NCBI GenBank assembly: GCA_030340625.1
Contig: JAOPHQ010006613.1
Location: forward strand, 1 to 64,000
Direction of reading: 5' to 3'
From: Merluccius polli
Lineage: Eukaryota; Chordata; Actinopteri; Gadiformes; Merlucciidae
Length of the DNA: 64,000 nt
In this document: piece after piece, positions 54,286-64,000 of the stretch
Position numbering within the stretch: position 1 is the first letter of the stretch
Layout of the letters: the number at the start of each line of letters is the position of its first letter
The notes under the pieces: generated by a model
What the model was told of the DNA's origin: nothing
The model's database searches: none
The model's input: only the letters and a program-made list of their open reading frames with translations
Position numbers and translations under genes: made by a program

Positions 54286-55454
54286 ATGGCTCTGGAGAAG
54301 GGGAAAGAATGTCCTCACTGTCCTGCCCTCTCTCGGTTCAAAATGGGGGAGTATGAAAAGGCCATCAGATTTCTCCAAGAGAGCATCCATCTTTTTCGTG
54401 GCCTAAAGATAGGGGTAAAGAGCAGCTGGAAGCCGGTCCAGACAGGATTGGTTATGGCCACAACAACCATACTGCAGGTCCAGGAAGATCTGTTGAGCCA
54501 GGGTCACAAATTTGTCCTCACGAGCCGGTTCACGCAGGACTGCCTGGAAAACACATTTGGATGCATACGTCAGAGAAACCCCGTGCCAACACCTGTAGAG
54601 TTCCACTATGCCCTACGGGCTGTCACTGTTGGACAGTTCCTGTCCACAGTGCATACGGGCTCTTACCTGATGACAGCTGTGACCACCTAGCAGACTTCCT
54701 GGAGACCAGAACCATTACCAGCAGTCCTGAAGGTCTGAGAGTGGAGCAGCTGGTCGACCTGACAACACCACCCACCTTCACAAAAACAGATTCCTGTGTT
54801 CTGTACCATCTGGCTGGATACATTGTGAAGGGTGTCTTCAGCTCCATACTCTGTGAGACGTGCAAGCATGCACTTGTGCAAAATGCAGATGATGCACATG
54901 AGAATGCTGTTCTGCTGCAGTTGAAAGAATTCAAACAGGGTGCACTTTATCGGCCATCTGATGAGGTCTTCACTGTCGTCCAGCACGTGGAGCAGCTGTT
55001 CCGTTCAAGGACAGATGATTCACTCATGGAGTGCACCAATGCTGTGGAACACCTGGAACAGGAGGCCATGCTTCTGGATAGCAGCCTTCCATCATGCCAT
55101 GATGTTAAAAGAAAAATCATCTGCAGATATGTCAGGCTGAGGTTGAGGATTGCGGCTACGTGCATCAGGGCTGCAAGGAGAGAAGACAAAAGTAAAGGTC
55201 ACCTTGGCAGCAAGAGTCAGAATAAGAAGGCCAAGAAGGCTCAACCTCCTGCACCAAAGGCCATAATATCTAGGCCACTAACAAATACCTTCCTTATTGC
55301 CATGGATGTATTTGGCCTCTCCATTCCATCTCAACCTCCTGCAACCACCAGCATCTCCCTGCAGCCATCAGTGAGACACCAGCAGCCTCCACTGCTAGCA
55401 CCGGCCACTGCCAGCAGCAGACACCGCCAGCAGAGCTTTGTCCCTGTTGAATAA
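54286..55454 (+). pseudogene. P/THAP9-like transposase C-terminal region, frameshifted
   Basis: First frame (54286-about 54665): LTSRFTQDCLENTFGCIRQR then NPVPTPVEFHYALRAVTVGQ, the conserved late catalytic block of P-element-type transposases (FxxSxDxxExxFGxIRxxG-like). A one-step frameshift near 54650 moves to a second frame with PDDSCDHLADFLETR, DSCVLYHLAGYIVKG (Cys-rich: ILCETCKHALV) and a Lys/Pro-rich end stopping at 55454. The N-terminal THAP finger and first catalytic part are not seen in 53311-54285. Inactive as it stands. Confidence 0.75.
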
Positions 55455-56137
55455 ACAAACAAATTGTTGTTCTATTGTTGTTTTATCTGTGTCTAGTAAG
55501 ATGACATTGAGTGTTTTGAAAGACGCCTCTAAATAAAATGCATTATTATTATTATTATTGTAGTAGCAGTTATAGCAGCAGCAGAAGTAAAACAGCTAGC
55601 ATTTAATTAATAGTAGCAGTAATAGCAGTAGCATTTTAGTATTAGTGTGAGAGTGGGGCTACATTAGCAGTAGTGGTAGTATTTTGATAATGTTTTAACA
55701 ATCAAAACAACTTTACATAATGTCACCTGACAACAAAAGGTTAACGCACTTTAGTGAAATTATCACGTTAATAACCTCACGTTAGCCTCCGTTACCAAGC
55801 TTTCAGTTAGGTCCTAAATCCATTTAGGGACCCAACTGACCTAACTTTACATTTTTAACATCAACATCGACATTTCATGCAAACCAAATATAAAAATAAT
55901 GATGTCTAAGAGTATACCTCTGATAGCTAATGCTTAAAAATGTTTTTAAAAAAAACATTTAAAATGCTGTTATTTCATCAACTTACCAGTAATTGTTCTT
56001 GACGAGCCATTGAAATCAACGGAGCTCCGTCCATTGTTTGGAACTATTGGCGTCTCCATAACCCGGAAGTGTCGTCCGCCATTTTTTTCCATGGGAGTCA
56101 ATGGAAGTGTCGTAACTCTGTTTTCTCTATAGCTCTG

Positions 56138-56358
56138 CACGTCATGACAGAGAGGAGTCATGTGATAAAGCAGAGGAGTCATGTGATATAGGAGAGGAGC
56201 CAAGTCATGACAGAGAGGAGCCATGTGATGCCGGAGAGGAGTCATGTGATAAAGGAGAGGAGCCTCGTCATGACGGAGGAGTCGTGTTGTCCTGTGAGGA
56301 GCGGTTGAGCTTCTTGCTCTGCTTTACATCTGGGCCAAATTTGGTCCTTTTAGACTGA
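56138..56358 (+). pseudogene. Displaced 3' end of the heptad-repeat exon
   Basis: The minisatellite resumes in the same reading frame: RHDREESCDKAEESCDI, GEEPSHDREEPCDA, GEESCDKGEEPRHD, then a non-repetitive GGVVLSCEERLSFLLCFTSG ending PNLVLLD before TGA (56356-56358). It looks like the original C-terminus of receptor copy 1 before transposons separated it from 50691-51752. No start or acceptor of its own. Confidence 0.5.
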
Positions 56359-56394
56359 TTTGCACAAACTTAGCCTCATATCTCCCTAAGGCCG

Positions 56395-56870
56395 TCGTGT
56401 CGATGTTTTCGTGGGAAGGACGATGAGTCCTAAACCTTACTTATAGATAATAAGCAAACAATAACCTTGTTTTTATTAATGTCACCCGTTGGTTTTTTGG
56501 TTTCAAGGCAAGGCAGCTTTATTTATATAGCGCATTTCATACACAATGGCAACTCAATGCGCTTTACATAAAACAATAAGAATTGAAATAAAAAAAATAA
56601 AAATAAAAAGAATAGAAGAATAGAAATAAATAAAATACTATAAGAGCAGCATAAAATCATGATTACATAGTGCAATTAAAATTTACAATTTAAAGTGCTT
56701 TGAACAAGCTCAATCATAAGCACAGGAGAAGAGAAGTGTTTTTAAACACTTTCAATCGATGAACTCGGCTTCACTTCATTACCATCGCTGGATCAGCAGG
56801 TAAAATATTAGTTTCTCTTTCCAAACGCGTGTCTTTATTACCAATGTAACAGGTGTTATGATGTTATGTA
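56395..56870 (+). pseudogene. Partial third copy of the receptor 5' region
   Basis: GGGAAGGACGATGAG, ATAGATAATAAGCAAACAAT, TTATTAATGTCACCCGTTGG and, after a LINE insertion, AACTCGGCTTCACTTCATTA to GGATCAGCAGGTAAAATATT match 41078-41265 and 61190-61375. Only the 5' UTR exon and start of intron 1 are present; the downstream coding exons are missing. Confidence 0.75.
56507..56749 (-). mobile_element. LINE 3' end (L2-like) inserted in the partial receptor copy
   Basis: The reverse complement ends GCGCTATATAAATAAAGCTG then CCTTGCCTTG, the same tail as the LINE at 14556-15780. TTTCAA flanks at 56501-56506 and 56750-56755; the empty site is intact in both other receptor copies (GGTTTAATCGATGA). Confidence 0.85.
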
Positions 56871-56934
56871 ACACATCTTGTGTTTCATAAATCACTACCG
56901 ACGAGAATTGCCGGCAGAAAATACGTTAAAATAT

Positions 56935-57127
56935 ATATTTTTTAACTTTTATATATATATATTTCTAACTTTTTGCCGTCCAAAGTTAAAATATATATTT
57001 TTTAAACTTGTTTTGTATATATTGTTATAACGTTTTGCTGTCCAAAGTTAAGATATATTTTTTTACTTTTTATATATATATTGTTATAACTTTTTGCTGT
57101 CCAAAGTTAAAGTATATATTTTTGTAC

Positions 57128-57194
<67 letters not shown>

Positions 57195-57195
57195 T
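56935..57195. repeat. 60-bp tandem repeats ending in (TA)n
   Basis: Three to four units containing CTGTCCAAAGTTAAAATATA and CTTTTTATATATATATTG, then about 30 TA units. Confidence 0.85.
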
Positions 57196-57224
57196 GTTAT
57201 TTACAAAGGAGTATTGGGGCCAGC

Positions 57225-57366
57225 CAAAAAAAAAAAAAAAAACTGCCAAAAAAAAAAAATTCGGCACAAGGAAAAAAAGCAGGCAAAAAAAAATCAAGCA
57301 CAAGAAAAAAATAATAATAATTCTGGCGCAAGAAAAAAAAAAATAGCCAGCCGAAAAAAAAATAAA
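57225..57366. repeat. A-rich low-complexity tract
   Basis: Poly-A blocks separated by GGCACAAG, GGCGCAAG and AGCCAGCC phrases. Lys-rich frames across it are artefacts. Confidence 0.85.
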
Positions 57367-57734
57367 CTTGACCATGTACCACCATAGATATATATAGAAC
57401 ACTAGATGTGTTACCACAGGCATCTTACCATAGGCAAGATCTCTGTATAGGGTGGGGATTTCAACATGCAGCCTTTCTTATAGCCTATTTGTAATAGGAA
57501 ATATTGTAATCTACCTATTTTAGAACATTATTCTATTTTTTATTTATTATATATTAAGTATGCAGTGTCATAACTAGGTCTTTGATGTTTATACCAAACC
57601 AAACCGTTTGAAAATCGGATGAAATTTGAGCAAGTTATGGTTATATGGATCCTGGTGGAGCCTTCTGCCATGGTCCTGTTTGACCTCAGGGGCCTCTTAA
57701 AAAATATATATTTAAAAAGAATATGATTAACGTC

Positions 57735-57900
57735 CGTATTCGCGGTGTCTGCACCCCCCGTCAACAATCGCGCGCACCCCCCCCCCCGTCGACAATCGCG
57801 CAACCCACCCCCCTCCCCCCCGGTGGCCGTCGTTCCTGTAGTGGGCCAGTCCAGGAGAAAATTGCCCGGGCCGAATTTTGTTCCCAGTCCGCCCCTGAGC
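57735..57900 (-). mobile_element. hAT-like fragment, reverse copy of the 33749 family
   Basis: In reverse complement: CAGGGGCGGACTGGGAACAA then TTCGGCCCGGGCAATTTT, followed by two GCGCGATTGT(T/C)GACGG units and G runs. Confidence 0.65.
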
Positions 57901-57964
57901 GGGCGGGTGGGGAGGGGGGGCCTCAAAAAATGTCTATAGCTCAGGGGCCTCAAGTACTATTAAG

Positions 57965-58365
57965 GCTCCCCTGGCTACAACCAATCAGAGCAACGAAGAA
58001 GGTGACGGAGTCAGAGCGACGGCTCCGTCTAAGTAATAAATCAAAACTCCCAATACATATTTATTTTCGAGGAAAGACTTCAGTGCCGTTCTTTGTTCTT
58101 TTCTCAAAGAAAATGTTAACTTCAAGTCTTGAAGAGTCGCAGCCAAAACCGTTCGCCAGCAGCAGCAGCCATTGTTTACCTCTAACACGGAACCATCGCA
58201 ACTCTGTCGTCATGGTAGCCCGGCTTCCGACTCCGCCCCTCACGCTGTGATTGGTCTGACAGATTTTGTGTTTCCAGCACCAACAAGCCGACGGAGCAGT
58301 GTTAGACCTGCCTGGCTGCCAAATAAATTTGCTGCCACTATGGGGCGTCTAGAGTTCTAGGCTAG
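57965..58365 (-). mobile_element. Truncated copy of the helicase-carrying MITE
   Basis: The minus strand begins TAGCCTAGAACTCTAGACG and follows 21815-22215 closely (including ATLQDLKLTFSLRKEQRTAL), then stops after GATTGGTTGTAGC, so about 120 bp of the far end are missing. Confidence 0.8.
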
Positions 58366-58454
58366 TCTAGACCTGCTCCATTTGAAAAGTGCCCTGAGAT
58401 AACTTCTGTTATGAATTGGCGCTATACAAATAAAATTGATTTGAATTGAATCTA

Positions 58455-58920
58455 AAAAGTACATGTACCACTACAACACGTTATAACTTATGGGTGACCG
58501 AGCTGCCTGGGGTAAGATGGCCGCCCTGTGCGGACGTTTGACTCCGTTGGCCAGCAACGCGGACGAGACATCTAGTGTTCTATTTATATCTATGCGTACC
58601 ACAACAAAGCGACAATCGACTGACGGCTCCATATTCGTAACTGATTTTGTATCATATCAATAAAGTAAAGCCTATTCCTTATTGACATTACCTGCAGCTC
58701 CCCTCCTGCCCCCCCACCCGCGCGCCCCCGCATCCCTTCCCCTTTGCAACCCCAGTGTAAATAAACAGTGCAGAGGTCTACAAGGGTGGAAGTCCCCCAT
58801 TCCACCACCTCCCCGCCCTTTCCCCAGTGAAGCCCACTACTTTGTTGCTGCCTAATCTAGGCCACTTCTCTACTGCTCATTTCCACCGGGGACGTAACCC
58901 CGGATTTCCACCGGGGACGT
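58455..58920. other. Unassigned spacer
   Basis: No gene seen. Contains GGTAAGATGGCCGCCC near 58511 and short Pro/Ser-rich frames without recognisable domains. Confidence 0.35.
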
Positions 58921-58924
58921 GAGC

Positions 58925-60140
58925 GTCATTATTTACACCCATTGGAGGGGAAGCATCTTTACAGTCAAAAGGAAAGAGCAAAAGCAGAATGATTAGAGCA
59001 TCCTTAGCAGTAACAAGAGCACAGTGAAATATTGCTTGTTCTGATGCCTGCTCCCCCTCTCCTCCCGGCACTCCCTCGTTCCCTCCAACCCACCCAATCT
59101 GTCCCCACCCTCTAAACCTCAACATGATGAAATCAAAATGTTGAACAATTAAGAAAAAAAAAGGTGGGGGAAAGAAGCTAAGTATGAAACACAACATAAA
59201 ACACAAGAAAAAAAAAGAAGGGTAAAAAACACACACACACACACACCACTCTCAACCCTTTCCCCTTGCCACCCAATCTCATGAAAATAAATATATCTTT
59301 CGTACATAGAAGTATCAAATCAATACTGAATTCCTCCATCATATAACGATACCCACAGAAGTCACATAGGATATACATAAAGTGTATGTATATGTAACCA
59401 GGGTGAAGTGACATGTCTTAACTTTATTGAAACTTCACCAAATACTGATTACCATGAAGCCAGTATGTGTTTAATCTATGTTCAAGGTACCTTTTGTAAC
59501 CTGTTCAAAATCCAACGTTAATATGTGTATACTATACCTGTACTGTCGCTTTAAGACAAGTCCGTGTTTAGCGACGTCCATGCAGCGTCAAGCTCAGTCT
59601 GCGCTAACCTAACTGAGTGGAGGTACGTTGTTGTATTTGTCATATTAGAGCATATACATTGTTTTGTAGACAATGAAAATGTTTAATGTGCAACTTCATG
59701 TTTGAGTATTAAGTCTGTAAACACGCTACAGCGCTGTTACTTCAACTAATACTTTGTAAAGGCACTTTTCCTGTTGCATTGTATACACGTGCGTCCGAGT
59801 GCTACAGGGTTTCCCCGTGTGTTTGGTTGTTAGGAGGGGAATGCGGACCTGTCGATGTTATATGTGACGGACATGTTTCTTTTCGCTCGTACAGATTTAA
59901 ATAAATGTCCACAGTCCATGGTGGTCCAGCAGTCCTTCTTCCACACATCCAGCGCATTCACCCAGAACACAACGCAGACCACTATATAAGCTAACGGATG
60001 TGCGCCCATTCATATAAGAACAGTAGCAGTGCGGGCACACCCGTTACATATGAGAGCATCATGACTGAAGTTCAGGGGGAAGACGTCGATGTCCATAACA
60101 ACCGGCTCCATTGGTTATTACATTGTCTACAGGAGCAAGA
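58925..60140 (+). repeat. Dispersed repeat copy B (paralogous to 35388-36745)
   Basis: Same order as copy A: TTTACACCCATTGGAGGGGA, CAAAATGTTGAACAA, a short (CA)n at 59229-59246, CATAGGATATACATAAAGTG, then after a private insertion GAAGACGTCGATGTCCATAA and GGCTCCATTGGTTATTACAT. Confidence 0.85.
59393..60048 (+). mobile_element. 656-bp solo-LTR-like insertion into copy B
   Basis: Starts TGTAACCAGGGTGAAG and ends CACACCCGTTACA (TG...CA with a short TGTAAC/GTTACA inverted repeat). It contains AAATAAATG near 59898 and CTATATAAGC near 59981. Absent from copy A at the corresponding position. The 4-bp flanks TATA/TATG are only a partial match. Confidence 0.65.
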
Positions 60141-60620
60141 TGATGATTGTTATGTCATGATATTATGTCATAGATGATTGTTATGTTGTGATATTATGTC
60201 ATAGATGATGATTGTTATGTTGTGATATTATGTCATAGATGATGATTGTTATGTCATGATATTATGTCAGATGATGATTATGTCATGATATTATGTCATA
60301 GATGATGATTGTGATGTCATGATATTATGACATAGATGATGATTGTTATGTTATGATATGTCATAGATGGTGATTGTCATGTCATGATATTATGTCATAG
60401 ATGGTGATTGTTATGTCATGATATTATGTCATAGATGGTGATTGTTATGTCATGATATTATGTCATAGATGGTGATTGTTATGTCATGATATTATGTCAT
60501 AGATGGTGATTGTCATGTCATGATATTATGTCATAGATGATGATTGTTATGTCATGATGTTATGTCATAGATGATGATTGTCATGTCATGATATTATGTC
60601 ATAGATGGTGATTGTTATGT
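60140..60620. repeat. 34-bp minisatellite
   Basis: About 14 units built on GATGATTGTTATGTCATGAT and ATTATGTCATA with small length variants. Confidence 0.93.
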
Positions 60621-60892
60621 ACTCCCAGGGCTGCAGGAAGGTGTTTTGAGTTGGGGTGCTGAAACTGTATATAACTAATGCATCCATTGTGCAGTGATGG
60701 TGCAATCCCACGACTCTGTGGAGTGACCTCTCCACTGAAGTCAAAACAAAGTCGTCCGCTCTCCCTCCACTAGAGGATGAGCAACAGGAACAGTGACATG
60801 ACGACCAAATAAACAACACAACAACATGTCCAGATACGCGCCATTTTTTCAGCAAAGGTTTATCAGTGTGATGTGAAAAAGGTATTGACAAC

Positions 60893-61136
60893 TGAATATT
60901 ACACTGCTGAGCGGCAGCTTATAATAAACCACAGCACCACCAAATGTATTTGGTAAAGCACGCCCTTGAACGGTTACCAACAAAATATAAGTCATAATCA
61001 AAATATATTCATATTGTGGGGCAATTCGCTCTCAAAATGAAAACGAGGAGGAGGAGGGGGAGGAGGAGACACGTGACGCCTGAAAACGAAACCGAAATCT
61101 ACAGACAGCAGGATGTTTTCGAGGGGTCTCCGTTGT
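60893..61136 (+). promoter_or_regulatory. Promoter region of HVEM-like receptor copy 2 with ISRE-like element
   Basis: Immediately upstream of the 5' UTR exon. GAAAACGAAACCGAAA at 61082-61097 is three GAAA half-sites spaced by two bases, the ideal IRF/ISGF3 (ISRE) arrangement; an ACACGTGAC E-box lies just before it (61069-61077) and another GAAAAC at 61038. Suggests interferon-responsive transcription. The corresponding bases are missing from the copy 1 region. Confidence 0.6.
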
Positions 61137-61314
61137 TGCGCAGTTGTAGAAATATAACCACCGCTTTAGTGTCGCGTCGAGGTTACAGTGGGAAGGACGT
61201 TGTTTATAGATAATAAGCAAACAATAAGCTCGTTTTTATTAATGTCACCCGTTGGTTGTTTGGTTTAATCGATGAACTCTGGACTTCACTTCATTACCAT
61301 CGCTGGACCAGCAG
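61137..61314 (+). other. 5' UTR exon of HVEM-like receptor copy 2
   Basis: Matches 41020-41196 and ends CTGGACCAGCAG before GTAAAG. The start is approximate. Confidence 0.6.
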
Positions 61315-62001
61315 GTAAAGTATTAGTTTCTCTTTCTAAGCAGTACGTGTCTTTATTACCAATGTAACAGTTATGAAGTTATGTTTTAGACATTTCGGGC
61401 ATTTAGCAGACGCGTTTGTCCAAAGCGACTTACAATAAGTACATTAGAGTGCAACAGTAGACCGCTATCAGTACATAGAGTGTTGGTGACAGGTATAGGC
61501 AGACTGACAGGTCACGTGGTGGAGGCTACGTCAGTCAGGATCAGTGGTAAAAGTCAGCTGTTCACGCGCGGGTTTGGTTTTGAATGAAATGTTTGAGATG
61601 AGAGGGGGTGGACGGGGGAAGTCCAACTTTGCTGACCGCACAATCTATTGACATTTAACGCACTTTAGCACCGATCACTTTAGGACTATGCTATTATGGA
61701 TATGGAACGTTTTTAACTTATCTCTAATAAAACCAACAAAACGCAGTACCCATTGTTAAGTGATTCTTTGAACAAGCAGCGCGTCTGGCAAAAACATATT
61801 TTCCCGATCTAGCCTCTCGGTGACTAAATAAGTGGTTCGATAGTCGCCATACATAGAGTAAGGATTTCACTACAACGACTTTCAATCCCCAGTAGAGATC
61901 AAACAGATCCTCGCTGTCCGCCTGTTGAATGGTTTTCAGCGGAGAGACAGCAGCAGTCCCATATTTACAGCCATGTTCAGCAAATATTAACGCATAATAT
62001 G

Positions 62002-62170
62002 CAGGGGTGCAACTACCCAGTGTCAGGGGGGTATGCAACAACAATTTTGGCGCCCCCCCTATAAATATTACGGGCTGCGCGATTGTTGACGGGGGGGGGG
62101 GGGGGGGGGGGGGGGGTGCTGCTGCGCGATCGCTTCCATTGCTTTGGCGCCCCCACTTTTTGCGCCACTG
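62002..62170. mobile_element. 169-bp hAT-type MITE with perfect 8-bp duplication and empty site in copy 1
   Basis: CAGGGGTGCAACTACCCAG at the left and, reversed, CAGTGGCGCAAAAAGTGGGG at the right. ATAATATG flanks at 61994-62001 and 62171-62178; receptor copy 1 has the single ATAATATG at 41503-41510. The interior carries GCGCGATTGTTGACG plus about 24 G. Confidence 0.93.
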
Positions 62171-62430
62171 ATAATATGCATTGATTAATGTTGTGTTCTA
62201 TCATTTATATGTCTGCTAATGTATTAGCCTATTATTTACATGTATTTATATTATATTACTTACTTTATATCTCTAGGCGGAAATATCGTAAGGCAGAGCT
62301 ACAGATGGCTGCGATACTATGTCAGCTACTGAGGACTATTGCTTTACTTTACATTTAACGTCAGCCTGTTGAAGTAAACGGCACTTGTTAAACACTCCCA
62401 CATTACAATTTACTACGTTGAGGACACTTA

Positions 62431-62552
62431 GATATAAACACTATAGATCAGATATAAACACTATAGATCAGATATAAACACTATAGATCAGATATAAACA
62501 CTATAGATCAAATATAAACACTATAGATCAGATATAAACACTATAGATCAGG
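62431..62552. repeat. 20-bp minisatellite (AGATATAAACACTATAGATC)
   Basis: Six units, one with A for G. Occupies the place where copy 1 has a (TA)n tract and the GC palindrome. Confidence 0.93.
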
Positions 62553-62992
62553 GGCCGAAAAAAAACTAATAACTAAAACTAATAACTGTGTCAAATAATA
62601 TAATTTAAAAAATAAACGGTAAAAGGGTGAAAAATAGAAAAACGGTCTAACTCCACGATTCAACATTAAATGGTTATACAGTCTTTTTACATGTTTTCAG
62701 GAATGACTTTCTATAATGTGTTTAGAAACAAATCTCTTTAATATGCTGTATTTAATAACTGTTGTTTCTTAAATCTCTCCCCAGATATTTCAGACCTTCA
62801 AGAAATGTGGTGGCACCGCTTGGCAATGCTGATACGGCAGCCAATGGATGGCGTGCTTGGCCCATAGATTTTAAATGATTAAACCAAAACAATAAACCTT
62901 ACTTTGCCTTAAAGCACAACCACACAACACTGCTGCCATCAACATCTGTTAAACAGTTTGATGGTTGAAGCTCGAATACAAACTGGACAGCC

Positions 62993-64000
62993 ATGATGTT
63001 TTTAAATGTTCAATTCATATTCATAATATATTTAGTTTTATTTCATATGTATTTCATTGGCAATGCTTTTGCACCAGCAAATTGTCGCCAGGCAGAATAC
63101 AGAGTAGGAGGAGACTGTTGCCCTGCCTGTCCAGCTGGTAAGAGTCAAATATCTGAACTAACTTGCTGACTAAATCAAGTTGTAATTGTCCTGATTGCAG
63201 CCCACTGAACGTCTGAATTAGCTAGCTAACTAAATCTGATTAAATTAATCAAAACTTCTCTAATTTGGATTTGTTAGATTTTTACATTATTTTTGTCAAT
63301 TTACCAACATTTTCTATTCAACAGGAATGTATGTAAAAAAACATTGCACAGAATTCACAGGTACATCGTGTAGACATTGCACAGAAGGAACATACCAAGA
63401 CGACATCAACGGTCAAGAACAATGCTATTCATGTACAAATTGTAATGCAGGTAAATTTGGACTACTCTGACTGATTATTTTACCTACAAGTCCCTGAATA
63501 ATATTCAACAGTAGAGGACAGTATTGGCCTGAATACTTTCCTCCTCCCTTTTGAACAACTATGTATTTGAAGTATAATTGGACTACATGTGGTGCGCTAG
63601 CTACTTGTTTGATTTTACTAAAGAATCGATGTGCTAAACTCAAGGAAAATGGTCAGCTTCTGATGGTTCAGTGACGTGTACTGTTGCTTTGCTTAGACCA
63701 TGTGTTGTTAGTTGAAACCCAAACAGCTATTTCACTAGGAATAAGTGACGGCATGAATGAGAAACATGAGTGTTTAGGATTATTGAGGATTACGGTGTCT
63801 GTCCCACCACATGACAACTAGAAACCACACAAATGAACATTCACCTACTTTTCCTAACATTCACCTACTTTTCCTCAAATGTTTATCATCAAAGACTTCC
63901 TCAGACAACCTTTTAATCCCCTCCGGTTTCTCTAACTGCATGGTGAATGACAGGTCTCGGCCTGAAGGTGAAGAAGGTTTGTACACCAACATCAGATGCT
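62993..64000 (+). CDS. TNF receptor superfamily gene, HVEM/TNFRSF14-like, copy 2 (partial, runs off the window)
   Basis: Exon 2 begins after CTCTCCCCAG at 62785, with the ATG at 62993 (coding 62993-63137), exon 3 is 63325-63450, exon 4 starts at 63954 and continues beyond the window. Phases match copy 1. The peptide MMFLNVQFIFIIYLVLFHMY is a signal sequence, followed by NCRQAEYRVGGDCCPACPAG and GMYVKKHCTEFTGTSCRHCT. Coding differences from copy 1 are few (for example REYRIGEDCCPT to AEYRVGGDCCPA), concentrated in the first cysteine-rich module. It is a recent tandem duplicate on the same strand about 20 kb downstream; tail and membrane exons are outside the window. Confidence 0.9.
63325..63450 (+). 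CDS. Receptor copy 2 exon 3: TNFR cysteine-rich module
   Basis: 126 nt, phase 1-1, acceptor TATTCAACAG. Same cysteine pattern as copy 1; differs by Q to K, T to R, P to H and R to Q. Confidence 0.9.

Larger units (their letters stand above)
53311..56137 (+). mobile_element. P-element-like (THAP9-like) transposon, 31-bp terminal inverted repeats
   Basis: CAGAGCTATAGAGAAAAG (53311 onwards) is matched for 31 bp, with two mismatches, by the reverse complement of 56107-56137. 31-bp ends are characteristic of P elements. Subterminal CCAAACAAACCGCAAG and GTCCATTGTTTGGAAC are loosely inverted. The interior encodes a transposase C-terminus. The 8 bp beyond each end do not match, so the site has been rearranged. 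Confidence 0.75.
57640..58450 (+). mobile_element. LINE 3' end split by later insertions
   Basis: TATGGATCCTGGTGGAGCC (57645) and CTAGACCTGCTCCATTTGAA to AAATAAAATTGATTTG (58368-58450) correspond to consecutive parts of the LINE 3' region at 36973-37437. Between them sit a hAT-like fragment (about 57735-57900) and the reversed helicase-MITE copy. Confidence 0.65.

Noticed and set aside
57258..57272. TTCGGCACAAG resembling a cDNA-library adaptor
   Set aside because: It is part of a series of similar GGCACAAG/GGCGCAAG phrases between poly-A blocks, so it is more likely native low-complexity sequence than vector.

Overview
The window looks like teleost fish nuclear DNA. The evidence is a FISNA-NACHT/LRR/B30.2 NOD-like receptor of the expanded fish type, HVEM-like TNF receptors, intron/exon structure throughout, and dense fish-type repeats (Tol2-like and other hAT elements, an L2/Rex-like LINE, a P/THAP9-like element, many (CA)n, (TA)n and minisatellite arrays). 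I see no rRNA, tRNA or CRISPR. All gene models below were built by hand from splice signals and codon phase; no homology search was run.

Layout. (1) 1-5.2 kb: low-copy DNA with two minisatellites and scattered minus-strand splice-like sites, ending at a GC-rich promoter-like patch near 5.2-5.3 kb. (2) 5.4-8.3 kb: a decayed hAT transposase, an interstitial telomeric tract split by a small hAT element, and a 41-bp minisatellite. (3) 9.1-31.0 kb, minus strand: one NLR gene in 13 exons that join in phase to about 1,292 codons. Its order is N-terminal start exon, four copies of a 117-nt exon, a FISNA-side exon, a large FISNA-NACHT exon, four LRR exons, a short linker exon and a B30.2 (PRY-SPRY) exon. 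Its introns hold a 2.7-kb hAT element, a long palindromic TACGTAA satellite, a LINE fragment, a 2.8-kb 52-bp minisatellite, a foldback element and a MITE carrying a RecQ-like helicase N-terminus. (4) 31.1-37.4 kb: mobile-element territory, including a Tol2-like element with a perfect 8-bp target duplication, LTR-like insertions and a LINE 3' end. (5) 37.4-56.4 kb, plus strand: a TNFRSF14/HVEM-like receptor gene (copy 1). Its promoter is separated from its 5' UTR exon by a three-level nested transposon insertion, and its last exon is probably a heptad-repeat minisatellite, later split by about 4.4 kb of gypsy, hAT and P-element DNA. (6) 56.4-60.9 kb: a partial third copy of the receptor 5' region and more repeats. 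(7) 60.9-64.0 kb: a second, closely related HVEM-like receptor gene (copy 2) that runs off the right edge.

Both recognisable gene types are immune: a cytosolic NLR and cell-surface TNF-receptor family members. The most interesting points are the tandem amplification of a phase-symmetric N-terminal NLR exon, a lost splice acceptor on one LRR exon, the acidic/cysteine heptad tail predicted for receptor copy 1, the ISRE-like element present upstream of receptor copy 2 but missing from copy 1, and several transposon insertions that can be proven inside the window because a paralogous empty site is also present.
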